Shown here: positions 42,355 through 51,541 of the stretch, one piece after another
How the letters are laid out: each line of letters starts with the position of its first letter
How positions within the stretch are numbered: position 1 is the stretch's first letter
From: Lacibacter sp. H407
Lineage (GTDB): Bacteria; Bacteroidota; Bacteroidia; Chitinophagales; Chitinophagaceae
Reading direction: 5' to 3'
Length of the DNA stretch: 64,000 nt
Assembly: GCF_037892605.1 (NCBI RefSeq)
Contig: NZ_JBBKTU010000001.1
Span: 2,914,001 to 2,978,000 of the forward strand
Program-made: the position numbers and the translations under genes
The notes under the pieces: model-generated
Told to the model about the DNA's origin: nothing
The model's input: only the letters and a program-made list of their open reading frames with translations
Databases searched by the model: none

Positions 42355-43406
42355 CTGATGCGTTTGCTCTTGGGAATTTCAAGTATCAGATCTTTACCGT
42401 AACAGGAAGCAGGTGTTTGATACCCTGTTTTCAAGTCGCCTTTCATTATTTTTTGTGTGATGAGTAAACAGCCCCATGCTGTTACGCTGTATCCATCTGC
42501 ACATTCGAGTACACTTGTTTTTGTTTCGCCTTTTGCATTCCACACTTTACCCCACACGGTTGTTTTTGCAGTTGCCCGTTGTTCATCGGTTGGTCCGGCT
42601 GGCCGGCTGTTGATCTTTTGCTGGATCCAGCTACGCACAAATTGTTTACGCAGTATCCAGTTGAACAGAAATTGAAATTTTAGGAAACGATACACCGTAG
42701 GTTTCATGCCGGTGTACACTTCAATATTTTCAATACCAGTTGTATGATAGGCTGTTGAAATATCACCCCACGGAATGGTCATCGTAAACAATTTCTTTCC
42801 ATTGATATCAACTGATAAACTTTTATGACCAAGCGGTTTGCTTACCAGCTTTCCATTTTCTCTGGCAGTACCACCTTCGCCTAGCCGGCTGGCCATGGTG
42901 GTAGCAGTACCATGACTGATCTGTCCACCTTTTGGAAGAAACGCTAACTGCAGATGCGTGGCATCCGGCAGTTGTTCTTTCAAATGCAATGCGGTACAAT
43001 CCGTCGGAATAACATCAAACCCTGCACCGGGCATCAGCATCACATTGGCCTGCCTTGCTGCAGCACCATATTTTTTGATGCGTTCAAAAACAGAAATATC
43101 GCCATTGATGTCGATGTAATGTGTGTTAGTAGCAATACATGCTTCCACCATTTGTTTGCAGGTGTTGGCAAATGGTCCTGCCGCATGAATTACTAATTGT
43201 ACATCTTGTAGTTGTTGTTGCAATTGATTTACATCATCCAATGAAAAAATACGATAAGGTAATTGTAGCCGTTCCGCTACTGAACGGATCAGCGTTTCAT
43301 TTCGTCCGGCAAGCACAGGTGTTATGCCGTATTCTTTTGCATAACGTGCAATCAATTCGCCGGTATATCCATTGGCGCCATAAAGCAGCACTTGAATTTT
43401 ATGCAT
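42351..43406 (-). CDS. Saccharopine-dehydrogenase-like NAD(P)-binding protein
   Basis: The 351-residue protein opens with a Rossmann fold: QVLLYGANGYTGELIARYAK, with GxxGxTG. It continues with VIHAAGPFANTCKQMVEAC and GAGFDVIPTDCTALHL. This layout matches the group of saccharopine dehydrogenase-like proteins that includes trans-acting enoyl reductases of lipid synthesis. The reaction here is not known. It lies 10 bases downstream of the fRMsr gene on the same strand, so the two may be co-transcribed. Confidence 0.85.
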   Translation of the reverse strand: MHKIQVLLYGANGYTGELIARYAKEYGITPVLAGRNETLIRSVAERLQLPYRIFSLDDVNQLQQQLQDVQLVIHAAGPFANTCKQMVEACIATNTHYIDINGDISVFERIKKYGAAARQANVMLMPGAGFDVIPTDCTALHLKEQLPDATHLQLAFLPKGGQISHGTATTMASRLGEGGTARENGKLVSKPLGHKSLSVDINGKKLFTMTIPWGDISTAYHTTGIENIEVYTGMKPTVYRFLKFQFLFNWILRKQFVRSWIQQKINSRPAGPTDEQRATAKTTVWGKVWNAKGETKTSVLECADGYSVTAWGCLLITQKIMKGDLKTGYQTPASCYGKDLILEIPKSKRIS

Positions 43407-43416
43407 TGATGTGAAA

Positions 43417-43920
43417 TTAGAATTCGATCAGTGCAATAATTTCTTCGAGGTATTGTTGATCTGTTTCGTCGAACGTATTTAAATCAGCACTGTCCACATC
43501 CAATACGCCTGCTACTTTTGTATTGCGGATGATAGGTATTACAATTTCTGATCTGCTTAAACTGCTGCAGGCAATATGGCCAGGGAATTGTTCTACATCT
43601 TCAACGATCACGGTTCTTGCTTCGGCCCACGATGTGCCACAAACGCCTTTCCCTTTGCGGATGCGGGTACAGGCAACAGGTCCCTGGAACGGTCCCAGTA
43701 CCAGTTCTTCACTTTTATCAGAAAATGCTTTCGCCGAACTTGGCTTTACCAGATAAAACCCAACCCACAACCAGCCAAATTGCTCTTTCAATGCGGCGCA
43801 TATGTTGGCAAGATTGGCAACCAGATCGGGTTCACCTTCCAGCAATCCCTTGATCTGTGGTATTAATTGTTGGTATTGTTCTTCCTTGGTGCCTTGTATA
43901 ATGAGGAGATCTTCTGCCAT
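43417..43920 (-). CDS. msrC: GAF-domain free methionine-(R)-sulfoxide reductase
   Basis: I chose the ATG at 43920 (MAEDLLIIQGTK), giving 167 residues; the region before it is a repeat. The protein is one GAF domain with the three conserved Cys of fRMsr: VACTRIRKGKGVCGTSW and IACSSLSRSEIVIP. WLWVGFYLV and VAGVLDVDSADLNTFDE are also typical. It reduces free methionine-R-sulfoxide with thioredoxin. A TTG-17-TACCTTTG promoter lies 15 bases upstream. Confidence 0.92.
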   Translation of the reverse strand: MAEDLLIIQGTKEEQYQQLIPQIKGLLEGEPDLVANLANICAALKEQFGWLWVGFYLVKPSSAKAFSDKSEELVLGPFQGPVACTRIRKGKGVCGTSWAEARTVIVEDVEQFPGHIACSSLSRSEIVIPIIRNTKVAGVLDVDSADLNTFDETDQQYLEEIIALIEF

Positions 43921-43935
43921 GGGAAATGATTTCTG

Positions 43936-43963
43936 CAAAGGTAGGAGAATGGGTGATAGGCAA
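43936..43963 (-). promoter_or_regulatory. Promoter for the fRMsr gene
   Basis: On the minus strand TTG (43963-43961), 17 bases, then TACCTTTG (43943-43936), an exact TAnnTTTG. The upstream half lies in a CAAT-rich repeat. Confidence 0.65.
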
Positions 43964-44062
43964 TCGTTAATAGTCAATGGCCAATAGGCAATGTGCAATA
44001 CGCAAAACAAACCTTATTGTTAATTGCTTCTTGACTATTGTCTGTTGCAAATTGCTTATTGC
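43951..44062. repeat. CAAT-rich degenerate repeat
   Basis: Words such as CAATAGTCAAT, GGCAATGTGCAAT, AATTGCTTCTTGACTATTG and CAAATTGCTTATTGCAG form two roughly inverted halves. Similar text (TCTATTGCTTATTG) occurs at 53412-53425. No gene is present. Confidence 0.65.
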
Positions 44063-44066
44063 AGCC

Positions 44067-45971
44067 TTATTTCTTCACAACAACCTGTATCGTCTTCTCA
44101 ATTTTTTCTGCACTGATCTTGATCTGGTATGTTCCGGCTGCTAACGTACTTGTATTAAAACGGATCAGTTGTTTCCCGGTCGATTGAATCGCATCGGCCA
44201 GTTTCATCACTTCTTTTCCGTTATTATCAAGTACGCTGAGTGTTACCTGCATTCGTTTCGGTAATGTATAACTGATGATGGTGAACGAAGTTGCAGGGTT
44301 TGGTTCGGCCAGCAAAACAAATTCAGGTGTAACAGCAGGGACTTCAACAGATGGTGTTGGTTTTTCTGTTGTCGGTTTTGCAACAACTGGATTTGTAACA
44401 GGCTCCGGCGGTGTAACGATCACCTGCGTAATAGGAATAAAGGAAGCTTTTACAACAGTACCACGTTCGCTTTCATTATGAAAACGATCCAATGCCGTAA
44501 CAACATAATAATACTCGGCAGGAACAAGATTACTGTCGACATAGGAAGTAGTTTGTGCATTGCCGGTGATCAACTGGATCGCATCCGCATCATTGAGATC
44601 GATAGCATCGCTGTTGAAACGGTACACAACAAACTGCCGCACCTTATCCAGTTCACTGGTTGCAAGAGGAGCTGCACTCCAGCTAAGTTGCACATGATTG
44701 TTGCGGATGGTTGCAGTAACATTTTTTACAGGTTGCGGAGCTGTATTGTGTCGCCATGGCATCGTTGGAAGTAAAGCAGGTGTTGTGTACAAATGTTCGG
44801 TGAGTGAGTCTCTGAACTTTAATGGATTGCTGCTGAAATATTGTGAGCGAAAAAAAGTGCTCCCGTGAATATTGCTGTAGTTTCTGTTTAAACGGATCTG
44901 TTTGTTGATCTGCGAAGAGTTGTACCAGTTTGGATCACGGTCTGCATCTGCATTGATCTTATATAACGCATGACCAACATAAACATGTCTTCCATGTGCA
45001 TTATTATTCCACCATGGGACCAATACGCTGTAGCTGGCCGTGCTGAAACCGGTGCTCCAGTAAATCTGTGGTGTTACATAATCAACCCAACCTTGTTGCA
45101 GCCATTTTTTTGTATCGGCATACACATCGCTGTAACTCTGTAAACCGTTGGTAGCTGAACCGGCTGCATCGCTGCGTTGATTTTGCCAGATGCCAAATGG
45201 TGAAACACCAAACTTTACCCAGGGCTTTACAGTTTTAATACTGTCGTAACTGCGTTGAATAAAAAGATTGATATTATCTCTTCGCCAATCGTTTTGATTG
45301 GAGATGCCTCTTGCATACGCTGCAAAGGTTGCGTTGTCATTAAAGCGTGCACTTGTTCCGCCTGCTCCGGGGTAAGGATAGAAATAGTCATCGTAATGAA
45401 TACCATCAACATCGTAGCGACGCAACACATCCATCACAACCGAAAGAACATAATCACGCACAGCAGGAATGCCGGGGTTGAGAATGCGCAAGCTGCCTTG
45501 CGACAACAGCCATTCAGGATGTGTTTTTGCTACATGATTGGAAGCATAGCTGCTAATCAGGTAATAGTTATTTACTGCACGATAAGGATTGAACCATGCA
45601 TGTATTTCAATACCACGCTTGCGGCATTCGTCGATCATAAATTGCAATGGGTCGAAATTATTTGCCGGAGCCATGCCTTGTGTTCCGGTAACTGATGCAC
45701 TCCAAGGTTCAATGTCACTTGGATAAACCGCATCACACTCATTGCGTACCTGGAAATAAATGGCGTTAATACCAGTTTGTAGTTGCAGATCCAGCATGTT
45801 CACTATCGAATCTTTTACCTGCTGTACCGATCTTGTTGCGGTGCTTGGCCAGTCGAGATTTAAAAAAGTAGAGAACCACGTAGCCCGTAACTCTCTTTTT
45901 GGTGGAGTTTGTGCGGTAGCAACAGAAATAGAAATTAAAAGGCTCAGGAAGCAAATGATCAGTCGATTCAT
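44067..45971 (-). CDS. GHL10-family (DUF187) glycoside hydrolase with a T9SS sorting domain
   Basis: I chose the ATG at 45971 (MNRLIICFLSLL), giving a signal peptide cleaved near SVATAQ and 634 residues. The GHL10 barrel covers about residues 24-385 (ELRATWFSTFLNLDWPS, INAIYFQVRNECDAVYPS, IEIHAWFNPYRA, DGIHYDDYFYPYPG, WVDYVTPQIYWS). A fibronectin-like domain and a Pro/Thr linker follow. The last 85 residues are a T9SS type A signal (AEPNPATSFTIISY to QVVVKK). Relatives are YngK-like enzymes thought to act on cell-wall or surface polysaccharides. Confidence 0.9.
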   Translation of the reverse strand: MNRLIICFLSLLISISVATAQTPPKRELRATWFSTFLNLDWPSTATRSVQQVKDSIVNMLDLQLQTGINAIYFQVRNECDAVYPSDIEPWSASVTGTQGMAPANNFDPLQFMIDECRKRGIEIHAWFNPYRAVNNYYLISSYASNHVAKTHPEWLLSQGSLRILNPGIPAVRDYVLSVVMDVLRRYDVDGIHYDDYFYPYPGAGGTSARFNDNATFAAYARGISNQNDWRRDNINLFIQRSYDSIKTVKPWVKFGVSPFGIWQNQRSDAAGSATNGLQSYSDVYADTKKWLQQGWVDYVTPQIYWSTGFSTASYSVLVPWWNNNAHGRHVYVGHALYKINADADRDPNWYNSSQINKQIRLNRNYSNIHGSTFFRSQYFSSNPLKFRDSLTEHLYTTPALLPTMPWRHNTAPQPVKNVTATIRNNHVQLSWSAAPLATSELDKVRQFVVYRFNSDAIDLNDADAIQLITGNAQTTSYVDSNLVPAEYYYVVTALDRFHNESERGTVVKASFIPITQVIVTPPEPVTNPVVAKPTTEKPTPSVEVPAVTPEFVLLAEPNPATSFTIISYTLPKRMQVTLSVLDNNGKEVMKLADAIQSTGKQLIRFNTSTLAAGTYQIKISAEKIEKTIQVVVKK

Positions 45972-46071
45972 AAGATGTTGATAGGTACGCAAAATAAGAT
46001 TTTTTGAAGAGGATCGTTCGCTCTTTGTAACTATTAAGAAGAAATTAGTTGTTGTAATGTTGCTTGTATAC

Positions 46072-46097
46072 AAAAAGGAAGCCAACGGCTTCCTTTT
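46072..46097 (-). terminator. Terminator after the dienelactone hydrolase gene
   Basis: AAAAGGAAGCC (46073-46083) pairs perfectly with GGCTTCCTTTT (46087-46097) around AAC. The minus strand ends in five T bases. It is 25 bases after the stop at 46122. Confidence 0.85.
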
Positions 46098-46121
46098 AAA
46101 AATGAATCTATAGTGAAAAGA

Positions 46122-46973
46122 TCATCCTAAATGTTTTTTGAAAAAATCGATGGTTCGTTGCCATGCAAGTTTTGCTGCCGCTTCGTTATAACGTGTAGGA
46201 GCAGTATCATTATGGAATGCATGATTCACATCGGGATACATGTGTAATTCATACGTCACCTTGTTATCTTTCAATGCCTGCTCGTATGCTGCCGCTCCTG
46301 CGTTTACACGTTCATCAAGTGATGCGTAATGTAATTGCACGGCTGCTTTTATTTTAGGCACATCGGCCACAGCTGCCTGCCGGCCATAGAATGCAACAGC
46401 TGCTTTTAATTCAGGAACATTCACTGCTAAAGTATTTGCCATGCCACCGCCCCAACAAAAACCAACACAGCCAAATTTTTGATTGCTGTCTTTTCTTGTT
46501 TTGAGATAGTTGAAGATGTTGATGAAATTGGTTTGTGTTTCCTGTTGATTGAGTTTAGTGAAGAGTGTTCTTGCCTCATCTTCATTGGCAGGAGTGCCAC
46601 CCAGCGGAGCCAATGCGTTGGGAGCGATCGCTAAAAAACCTGCCGTTGCTGCACGTCTCGCCACATCTTCAATATGTGCGTTTAATCCACGGTTCTCATG
46701 TATCACCACAACTGTTCCATACTTCGCTTCTTTTTTTGGGCGGGCTACATATGCTTTCATTTCACCTGTTACGCCGGGATACGTGATATATTCTGTAAAC
46801 AGGTCATCACTTGGTGTAACAGCTGCTTTGGCATAATTGCCTTCCAAAAAAGGAAGAATAGCTACTGCTGCTGCAGTACTGCCTGTTAAAATAGCCAACC
46901 GCTTCATAAAGTCTTTGCGTGGAAGTGGTTTGTGTGTGTACTCGTCGTAGAGATTAATAATTTGCTGATCCAT
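46122..46973 (-). CDS. Dienelactone hydrolase family protein, exported
   Basis: I used the Met at 46973 (MDQQIINLYDEY); Met codons at 46979 and 46997 are also possible. A leader of about 45 residues holds RKDFMKRLAILTG and a hydrophobic stretch, resembling a twin-arginine-like or Sec signal. The alpha/beta hydrolase domain has the nucleophile Cys in GFCWGGG, Asp in SLDERVN and His in PDVNHAFHND. This Cys-Asp-His triad is typical of dienelactone hydrolase, which opens lactone rings. Most genomic copies act on unknown esters. It is probably a single-gene unit. Confidence 0.9.
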   Translation of the reverse strand: MDQQIINLYDEYTHKPLPRKDFMKRLAILTGSTAAAVAILPFLEGNYAKAAVTPSDDLFTEYITYPGVTGEMKAYVARPKKEAKYGTVVVIHENRGLNAHIEDVARRAATAGFLAIAPNALAPLGGTPANEDEARTLFTKLNQQETQTNFINIFNYLKTRKDSNQKFGCVGFCWGGGMANTLAVNVPELKAAVAFYGRQAAVADVPKIKAAVQLHYASLDERVNAGAAAYEQALKDNKVTYELHMYPDVNHAFHNDTAPTRYNEAAAKLAWQRTIDFFKKHLG

Positions 46974-47138
46974 CTGCATGTTGATTTTTAGATGCATAAG
47001 TTACAATCTTTTAAGAGGAATTGTTCTGCCGTTTATGGAATTATGTTTGTTGAAGCAACAGGATTTGAAAAGATAGTCACTCATCCGTTGTAAAGATGGT
47101 CGCAATTGACCCTTTAAATTGTCGTATGAGGACAGGCG

Positions 47139-47165
47139 TTGCTACCAAAAGAGCGTTTACTTTTG
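47139..47165 (+). promoter_or_regulatory. Promoter for the DoxX-like gene
   Basis: TTG at 47139-47141, 16 bases, then TACTTTTG at 47158-47165, an exact TAnnTTTG. The leader would be about 50 bases. Confidence 0.6.
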
Positions 47166-47219
47166 TTTTAACCGAAACACAAACAATCAACCTTTCTTGT
47201 AAACCTTTAATCAATTAGT

Positions 47220-47597
47220 ATGAAACCAAAAACAATCAACATTCTGTATTGGGTATTTACAATTCTGTTTAGCGGCCTGATGATTTTTTCATCTGTAGGC
47301 GGTATTGGTCCGAATGAACAAACCGTTGAAATTTTTCATAAGATGTTGGGCTATCCCATTTATTTTATTCAATTCATCAGTTGGGCAAAAATTATTGGAG
47401 CCATCGCTCTGCTTGTTCCCGGTTACAAAACGATTAAAGAATGGGCCTATGCCGGTTTGTTCTTTGATCTTACTGCAGCCGTTTACTCGGGCATTGCTGT
47501 GGCTGGAAAATTTGATCCGCAAATGCTGGGGATGTTGATGTGGATCGTGCCGGGAATACTTTCATATTATTTCTGGAAAAAGAAGACAGCTTTGTAA
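47220..47597 (+). CDS. DoxX-like membrane protein
   Basis: The 125-residue protein has four membrane helices (near residues 8-27, 44-64, 73-93 and 101-119). ISWAKIIGAIALLVPGYKTIKEWAYAG matches the DoxX-like family in part. Members are small inner-membrane proteins, some linked to redox or sulfur metabolism; no function is known for this subgroup. It stands alone and its stop lies 8 bases from the convergent T9SS gene. Confidence 0.85.
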   Translation: MKPKTINILYWVFTILFSGLMIFSSVGGIGPNEQTVEIFHKMLGYPIYFIQFISWAKIIGAIALLVPGYKTIKEWAYAGLFFDLTAAVYSGIAVAGKFDPQMLGMLMWIVPGILSYYFWKKKTAL

Positions 47598-47605
47598 TGA
47601 GTGCA

Positions 47606-49600
47606 TCAACGCAATAGTAAAACTGTTCCTGTTTGAAGGAATGTTTTGCCTGATAATTGATCAGTATATTTCAACCGCCAGCTATATAAACCTGGCGGTT
47701 GTTTTTTGCCGTTCATAGTGCCAAACCATTTCAGATTGTTTGGCTGCGATTGAAAGATAAGCTGACCGTAACGATTATAGATAAGCAGTTCCATACCATT
47801 CGCCAAGCCGGTTTGCAGTGGCCCGAACGAATCATTAATACCATCGCTGTTTGGAGTAAATGCGTTGGGCATTATAATGCTGCACGATGATTGAACGGTG
47901 AGGTTTTTGGTAACTGTAAGAGCGCAGATGCTGTCGCTAATGGTGAGTGTGATCGGGTAGGAGCTGTTCGATTGCGGATAATTCTGCAGCGGCGGATTTT
48001 TTAATGTACTGCTGTTGCCATTGCCAAGATCCCAAAGCCAGGATTTTGCATTTGTACTTTTATCAACAATTAATAATTGCTCTCCTGCACAAATTGTATC
48101 GGCGAATTCAAAGTCAATATTCATTTTCTCCTGAAGAAAAAGTTCCTGTGTACTTGTATCAGCACAAAATCCGTTGTTGACTACCAGACGAACAGGTATG
48201 TAACCGCTGTTAGCAAACAATATTACCGGTGATTGTTCTTTGCTGATTTGATTATTTCCAAAATCCCAATACCAGTTGTTAATGCCGTTGCCACCCGGAT
48301 GTGAAAAAGAAACGCTGTCTTCAGTGCAACCTGCTGCAATGGCATACGTGTACGATGCATTCACAGTGTCTTTTAATTCGAAGCTGAATGAAGTGGTGGC
48401 AGGTGTTACATCGTTACAGGCGTTGATCAATGTATTACCATCACTACCATTGTTGATTGAAATTGTATAAAGGCCGCCGGTTACGAGTGGTTGTTGCAGT
48501 TCTAGTTCAATAGCGTTTGTATAATTTGTTGTGCAGATTGTTGTTGCTTTTATAACAGTAACAGATGATGGGCCGGTGATCGTAAAGTCGCTGCCATTAA
48601 CTGATACAGAGCTACAGGAAACTTCTTTGCTTAAACGGATGTTTATTTTTTTTGGTCGGCAACTTTCAGGTTCTGCAGATGTGATCGTAGAAAAAGGATA
48701 CACATCGAATGTGCGTGTTTCGTTTGGAATCGTATTGCCACAAATATCCGTGAGTGTAGTTCCATTGGTTCCGGTTTGTAAACTGATACTGTAGCTGCCC
48801 GACGTTAACGTGTTTGTAAAACGAAGAATGACCGAATCCGTTTCAGCATTACCCGTACAACTGACTGTATTGATTGAAAAAGCTGCAGCAGGTGTAATAC
48901 GAAAATTACTTCCATCAGCAGCAATGCTGTTACAGCGTATGTTGTTACTGAAGCGAAGAACCAATTCGTTGTTAATACAGGAACTGTTGCTGATGCTTGT
49001 AAGTTCTGCAGCCGGTGAACTGATATCGGCCGAGCCACCACCAACTGCCAATGTAAATCCGGCTGGTGTGTTATCCATATTTCCCACCATCAACAAATAA
49101 GTTCGGCCTGCTTGCAGTTGCGGTGATACTGCAAATGTTGGTTTCAGTCCGTCTTGCGGTAACGATCTGCATTGTGTAAAACTGACACCTGATGCTGACG
49201 CACCTGTTGGTCCGGTACTGCCCGACCAGTTGCCGATAATACTCAAACTCCTGTCTGAAAAAATATCCTGTGGATCACGGCCCGTAATATCAAACAGAAA
49301 CCAATCGTAATTATCAACATTGTTTTTCGGAATAATACTGAAAGAAAATGTACCTGATGTGTTACAAGTGAATTTATAGTAAACCGGGTTGTTGTCTCCA
49401 TAGCTGGTATTTGAATTTGTACAACCGGCAACAAAAAAACCATTGTTTCTGCAGGGAGCCAGTGTTGCGTGTTCATAACTTCCATTCCCGCAAATCAGGA
49501 AAGCAGTGGCAGGTGTTTGGCCGGGAAGCGTGCATACCTGTGCCCGCAGTTCCGTAACAGTTAACAGCAGCAGGCAAATAAGTAATCGTTGAAACATCAA
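47606..49600 (-). CDS. T9SS type B surface protein with Ig-like and PKD domains
   Basis: The 664-residue protein has a signal peptide ending near TELRAQ, then a Cys-containing lectin-like region with repeated FRITPA and FTITGPS blocks. Two Ig-like or SprB-like segments have ISLQTGTNGTTLTDICGN and ISINNGSDGNTLINACND. PKD-type domains have VSFSHPGGNG, NWYWDFGN and SWLWDLGNG. The end is the gliding-motility/type B sorting domain: NAFTPNSDGINDSFGP, LLIYNRYGQLIFQS, W-F-GTMNGKKQPPGLY and TVLLLR. Such proteins go through the type IX system and stay on the surface, often as adhesins. Confidence 0.92.
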   Translation of the reverse strand: MMFQRLLICLLLLTVTELRAQVCTLPGQTPATAFLICGNGSYEHATLAPCRNNGFFVAGCTNSNTSYGDNNPVYYKFTCNTSGTFSFSIIPKNNVDNYDWFLFDITGRDPQDIFSDRSLSIIGNWSGSTGPTGASASGVSFTQCRSLPQDGLKPTFAVSPQLQAGRTYLLMVGNMDNTPAGFTLAVGGGSADISSPAAELTSISNSSCINNELVLRFSNNIRCNSIAADGSNFRITPAAAFSINTVSCTGNAETDSVILRFTNTLTSGSYSISLQTGTNGTTLTDICGNTIPNETRTFDVYPFSTITSAEPESCRPKKINIRLSKEVSCSSVSVNGSDFTITGPSSVTVIKATTICTTNYTNAIELELQQPLVTGGLYTISINNGSDGNTLINACNDVTPATTSFSFELKDTVNASYTYAIAAGCTEDSVSFSHPGGNGINNWYWDFGNNQISKEQSPVILFANSGYIPVRLVVNNGFCADTSTQELFLQEKMNIDFEFADTICAGEQLLIVDKSTNAKSWLWDLGNGNSSTLKNPPLQNYPQSNSSYPITLTISDSICALTVTKNLTVQSSCSIIMPNAFTPNSDGINDSFGPLQTGLANGMELLIYNRYGQLIFQSQPNNLKWFGTMNGKKQPPGLYSWRLKYTDQLSGKTFLQTGTVLLLR

Positions 49601-49690
49601 CCATAAATTTAAATATTTTGTTTGTGTCTTTTTATGTTTGTTTATCTACTGTTGTCACTCCATCACCTATGGGGAAACGGATGTCACACT

Positions 49691-49721
49691 TTTGGCCGTT
49701 ACTCTCTTTTGGCTAACTTAG
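49691..49721 (+). promoter_or_regulatory. Promoter for the amidohydrolase, implying a leaderless start
   Basis: TTTG at 49691-49694, 19 bases, then TAACTTAG at 49714-49721 (one mismatch to TAnnTTTG). The ATG at 49725 follows after 3 bases. This spacing decides in favour of the 49725 start over 49746. Confidence 0.6.
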
Positions 49722-49724
49722 ACT

Positions 49725-51464
49725 ATGCCAACCAAAACAAATTATATGAAATTTTTTCTTTCCTTCTGTTTCTTTTTGCTCTTATTTAGTTTAACTGCCC
49801 AGCAAAAAACAACCTGGATCACGAACGTATCAATCGTCAACACAAAAGATGGAAATACACAACCCGGAATGACAGTTGTGCTGAAGGGCGACCGTATTCA
49901 ACAGTTGATAAAGTATAAAGCAGGCGACAAAATTCCTGACAATGTGCAACTCATTGATGGCAGCGGTAAGTACCTGATGCCCGGTATGGTTGATGGACAT
50001 ATTCATTTTTTTCAAAGCGGTGGTTTGTATACAAGACCTGATGCCGTGAATCTTGGTAAGTTCTATTCATATGAAAAAGATCAACAGTGGATCAGGGATA
50101 ATCATACTGATTTGATGCGTCGCTACCTTGCCTGTGGTATTACAACTGTTGCAGATGTGGGCGGTCCGTTTAGTAACTATGAAGTAAAAACGCAAAACGA
50201 AAGTAGTACGCTTATGCCAAATGCGTGGGTAACAGGTCCGTTGATCTCTACGTTCCAGCCTCCGAACCTTGATCCCAAAGATCCACCGATCGTAAAAGTA
50301 AATTCAGAAGAAGAGGCGAGGGAGCTTGTGCGCAAACAACTGCCTTATAAGCCTGACTTTATCAAGATTTGGTATATTGTTTTGCCCAACCAATCTGCAG
50401 CAAGCACGCTGCCAATTGTAAAAGCGGCAATTGATGAAAGTCATAAGAATGGTTTGAAGGTTTGTGTACATGCAACCGAATATCAAACAGCAAAACTTTC
50501 GGTGGAAGCCGGTGCTGATATTTTGGTGCATAGTGTGGATGACCAATTGCTTGATGCATCGTTTTTACAGATGATGAAGCAGAAGAAAGTAACCTATATT
50601 CCTACTGCTATTGTTGCTGCAAAATACAGGGAAGTGTTTAGTCAGCAACATCGCATCAGTGCGCATGATCTTACGTATGCCAATCCGTTTGCTCTCGGTA
50701 CTTTGTTCGATTTACAGCATTTGCCTGAAAAGGAGATCGGGTTCAGTTATATGTCAATACGTAAACAGGTACAGATCCCCTCAAAGGAAGACAGTATCAT
50801 TTCCCGCAATATGAAGCTTGTTGCAGACGCAGGTATAAATGTGGTTGCAGGAACCGATGCCGGCAACATCGGTACACAACATGCGTCTTCGTTTTATACA
50901 GAGTTGCTTGCAATGAAAGATGCCGGTTTAACCAATGCGCAAATTCTTCGTTCCTGTACGTGGAATGCGGCGATCGCCTTTGGCAAGGAAACAGAAATGG
51001 GTTCCATTTCAAACGGGAAACTGGCTAACCTGCTACTGTTGAATAAAAATCCGTTCGACAGTTTACAACACGTAAATGATATTGCTTTCGTCATCAACCG
51101 TGGTCAGATTATTAAACGAGATACACTGTTGAAGGTAACAGCAGAGCTGTTGGTGCAGCAGCAACTCAATGCTTATAACGCCCGAAATATTGATGCTTTT
51201 CTTACTCCATACAGCGATAGTATTGAATTGTATGAGTATCCTGATAAATTGATTGGTAAGGGCAAAGCGCAAATGCGTGAGATGTACAGCCGTCTTTTTA
51301 AAGAAGTTACTAATCTTCATTGCGAACTGGTAAACCGGATGGTGCTGGGAAATACCGTCATCGATTATGAAAGTGTAACTGGGTTTGGTCCTAAGCCTGT
51401 AAGAGCCATTGCTGTTTATACAATCGAAGGAAATAAGATCAGTAAAGTACGCTTCATCGAATAA
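49725..51464 (+). CDS. Secreted metal-dependent amidohydrolase fused to an NTF2-like domain
   Basis: The 579-residue protein has an N-terminal signal (FFLSFCFFLLLFSLTAQ). The amidohydrolase domain covers about residues 28-460: metal ligands His92-x-His94 in MVDGHIHFF, FIKIWYIV, His in VCVHATEY, His in ILVHSVDD and Asp in VAGTDAGNIG. The last 115 residues (QQQLNAYNARNIDAFLTPYS to KVRFIE) form a SnoaL/NTF2-like domain. The catalytic domain resembles imidazolonepropionase-like and prolidase-like hydrolases that cut cyclic amides or dipeptides. The NTF2-like part may bind a small molecule. The combination is unusual. Confidence 0.88.
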   Translation: MPTKTNYMKFFLSFCFFLLLFSLTAQQKTTWITNVSIVNTKDGNTQPGMTVVLKGDRIQQLIKYKAGDKIPDNVQLIDGSGKYLMPGMVDGHIHFFQSGGLYTRPDAVNLGKFYSYEKDQQWIRDNHTDLMRRYLACGITTVADVGGPFSNYEVKTQNESSTLMPNAWVTGPLISTFQPPNLDPKDPPIVKVNSEEEARELVRKQLPYKPDFIKIWYIVLPNQSAASTLPIVKAAIDESHKNGLKVCVHATEYQTAKLSVEAGADILVHSVDDQLLDASFLQMMKQKKVTYIPTAIVAAKYREVFSQQHRISAHDLTYANPFALGTLFDLQHLPEKEIGFSYMSIRKQVQIPSKEDSIISRNMKLVADAGINVVAGTDAGNIGTQHASSFYTELLAMKDAGLTNAQILRSCTWNAAIAFGKETEMGSISNGKLANLLLLNKNPFDSLQHVNDIAFVINRGQIIKRDTLLKVTAELLVQQQLNAYNARNIDAFLTPYSDSIELYEYPDKLIGKGKAQMREMYSRLFKEVTNLHCELVNRMVLGNTVIDYESVTGFGPKPVRAIAVYTIEGNKISKVRFIE

Positions 51465-51541
51465 TTGCTACACTTCAGCAGGAAAAATGTGTTTAACTGT
51501 AACGTTTAAAATAGCTTTATCGTAATACGCAAAACGTTTAT

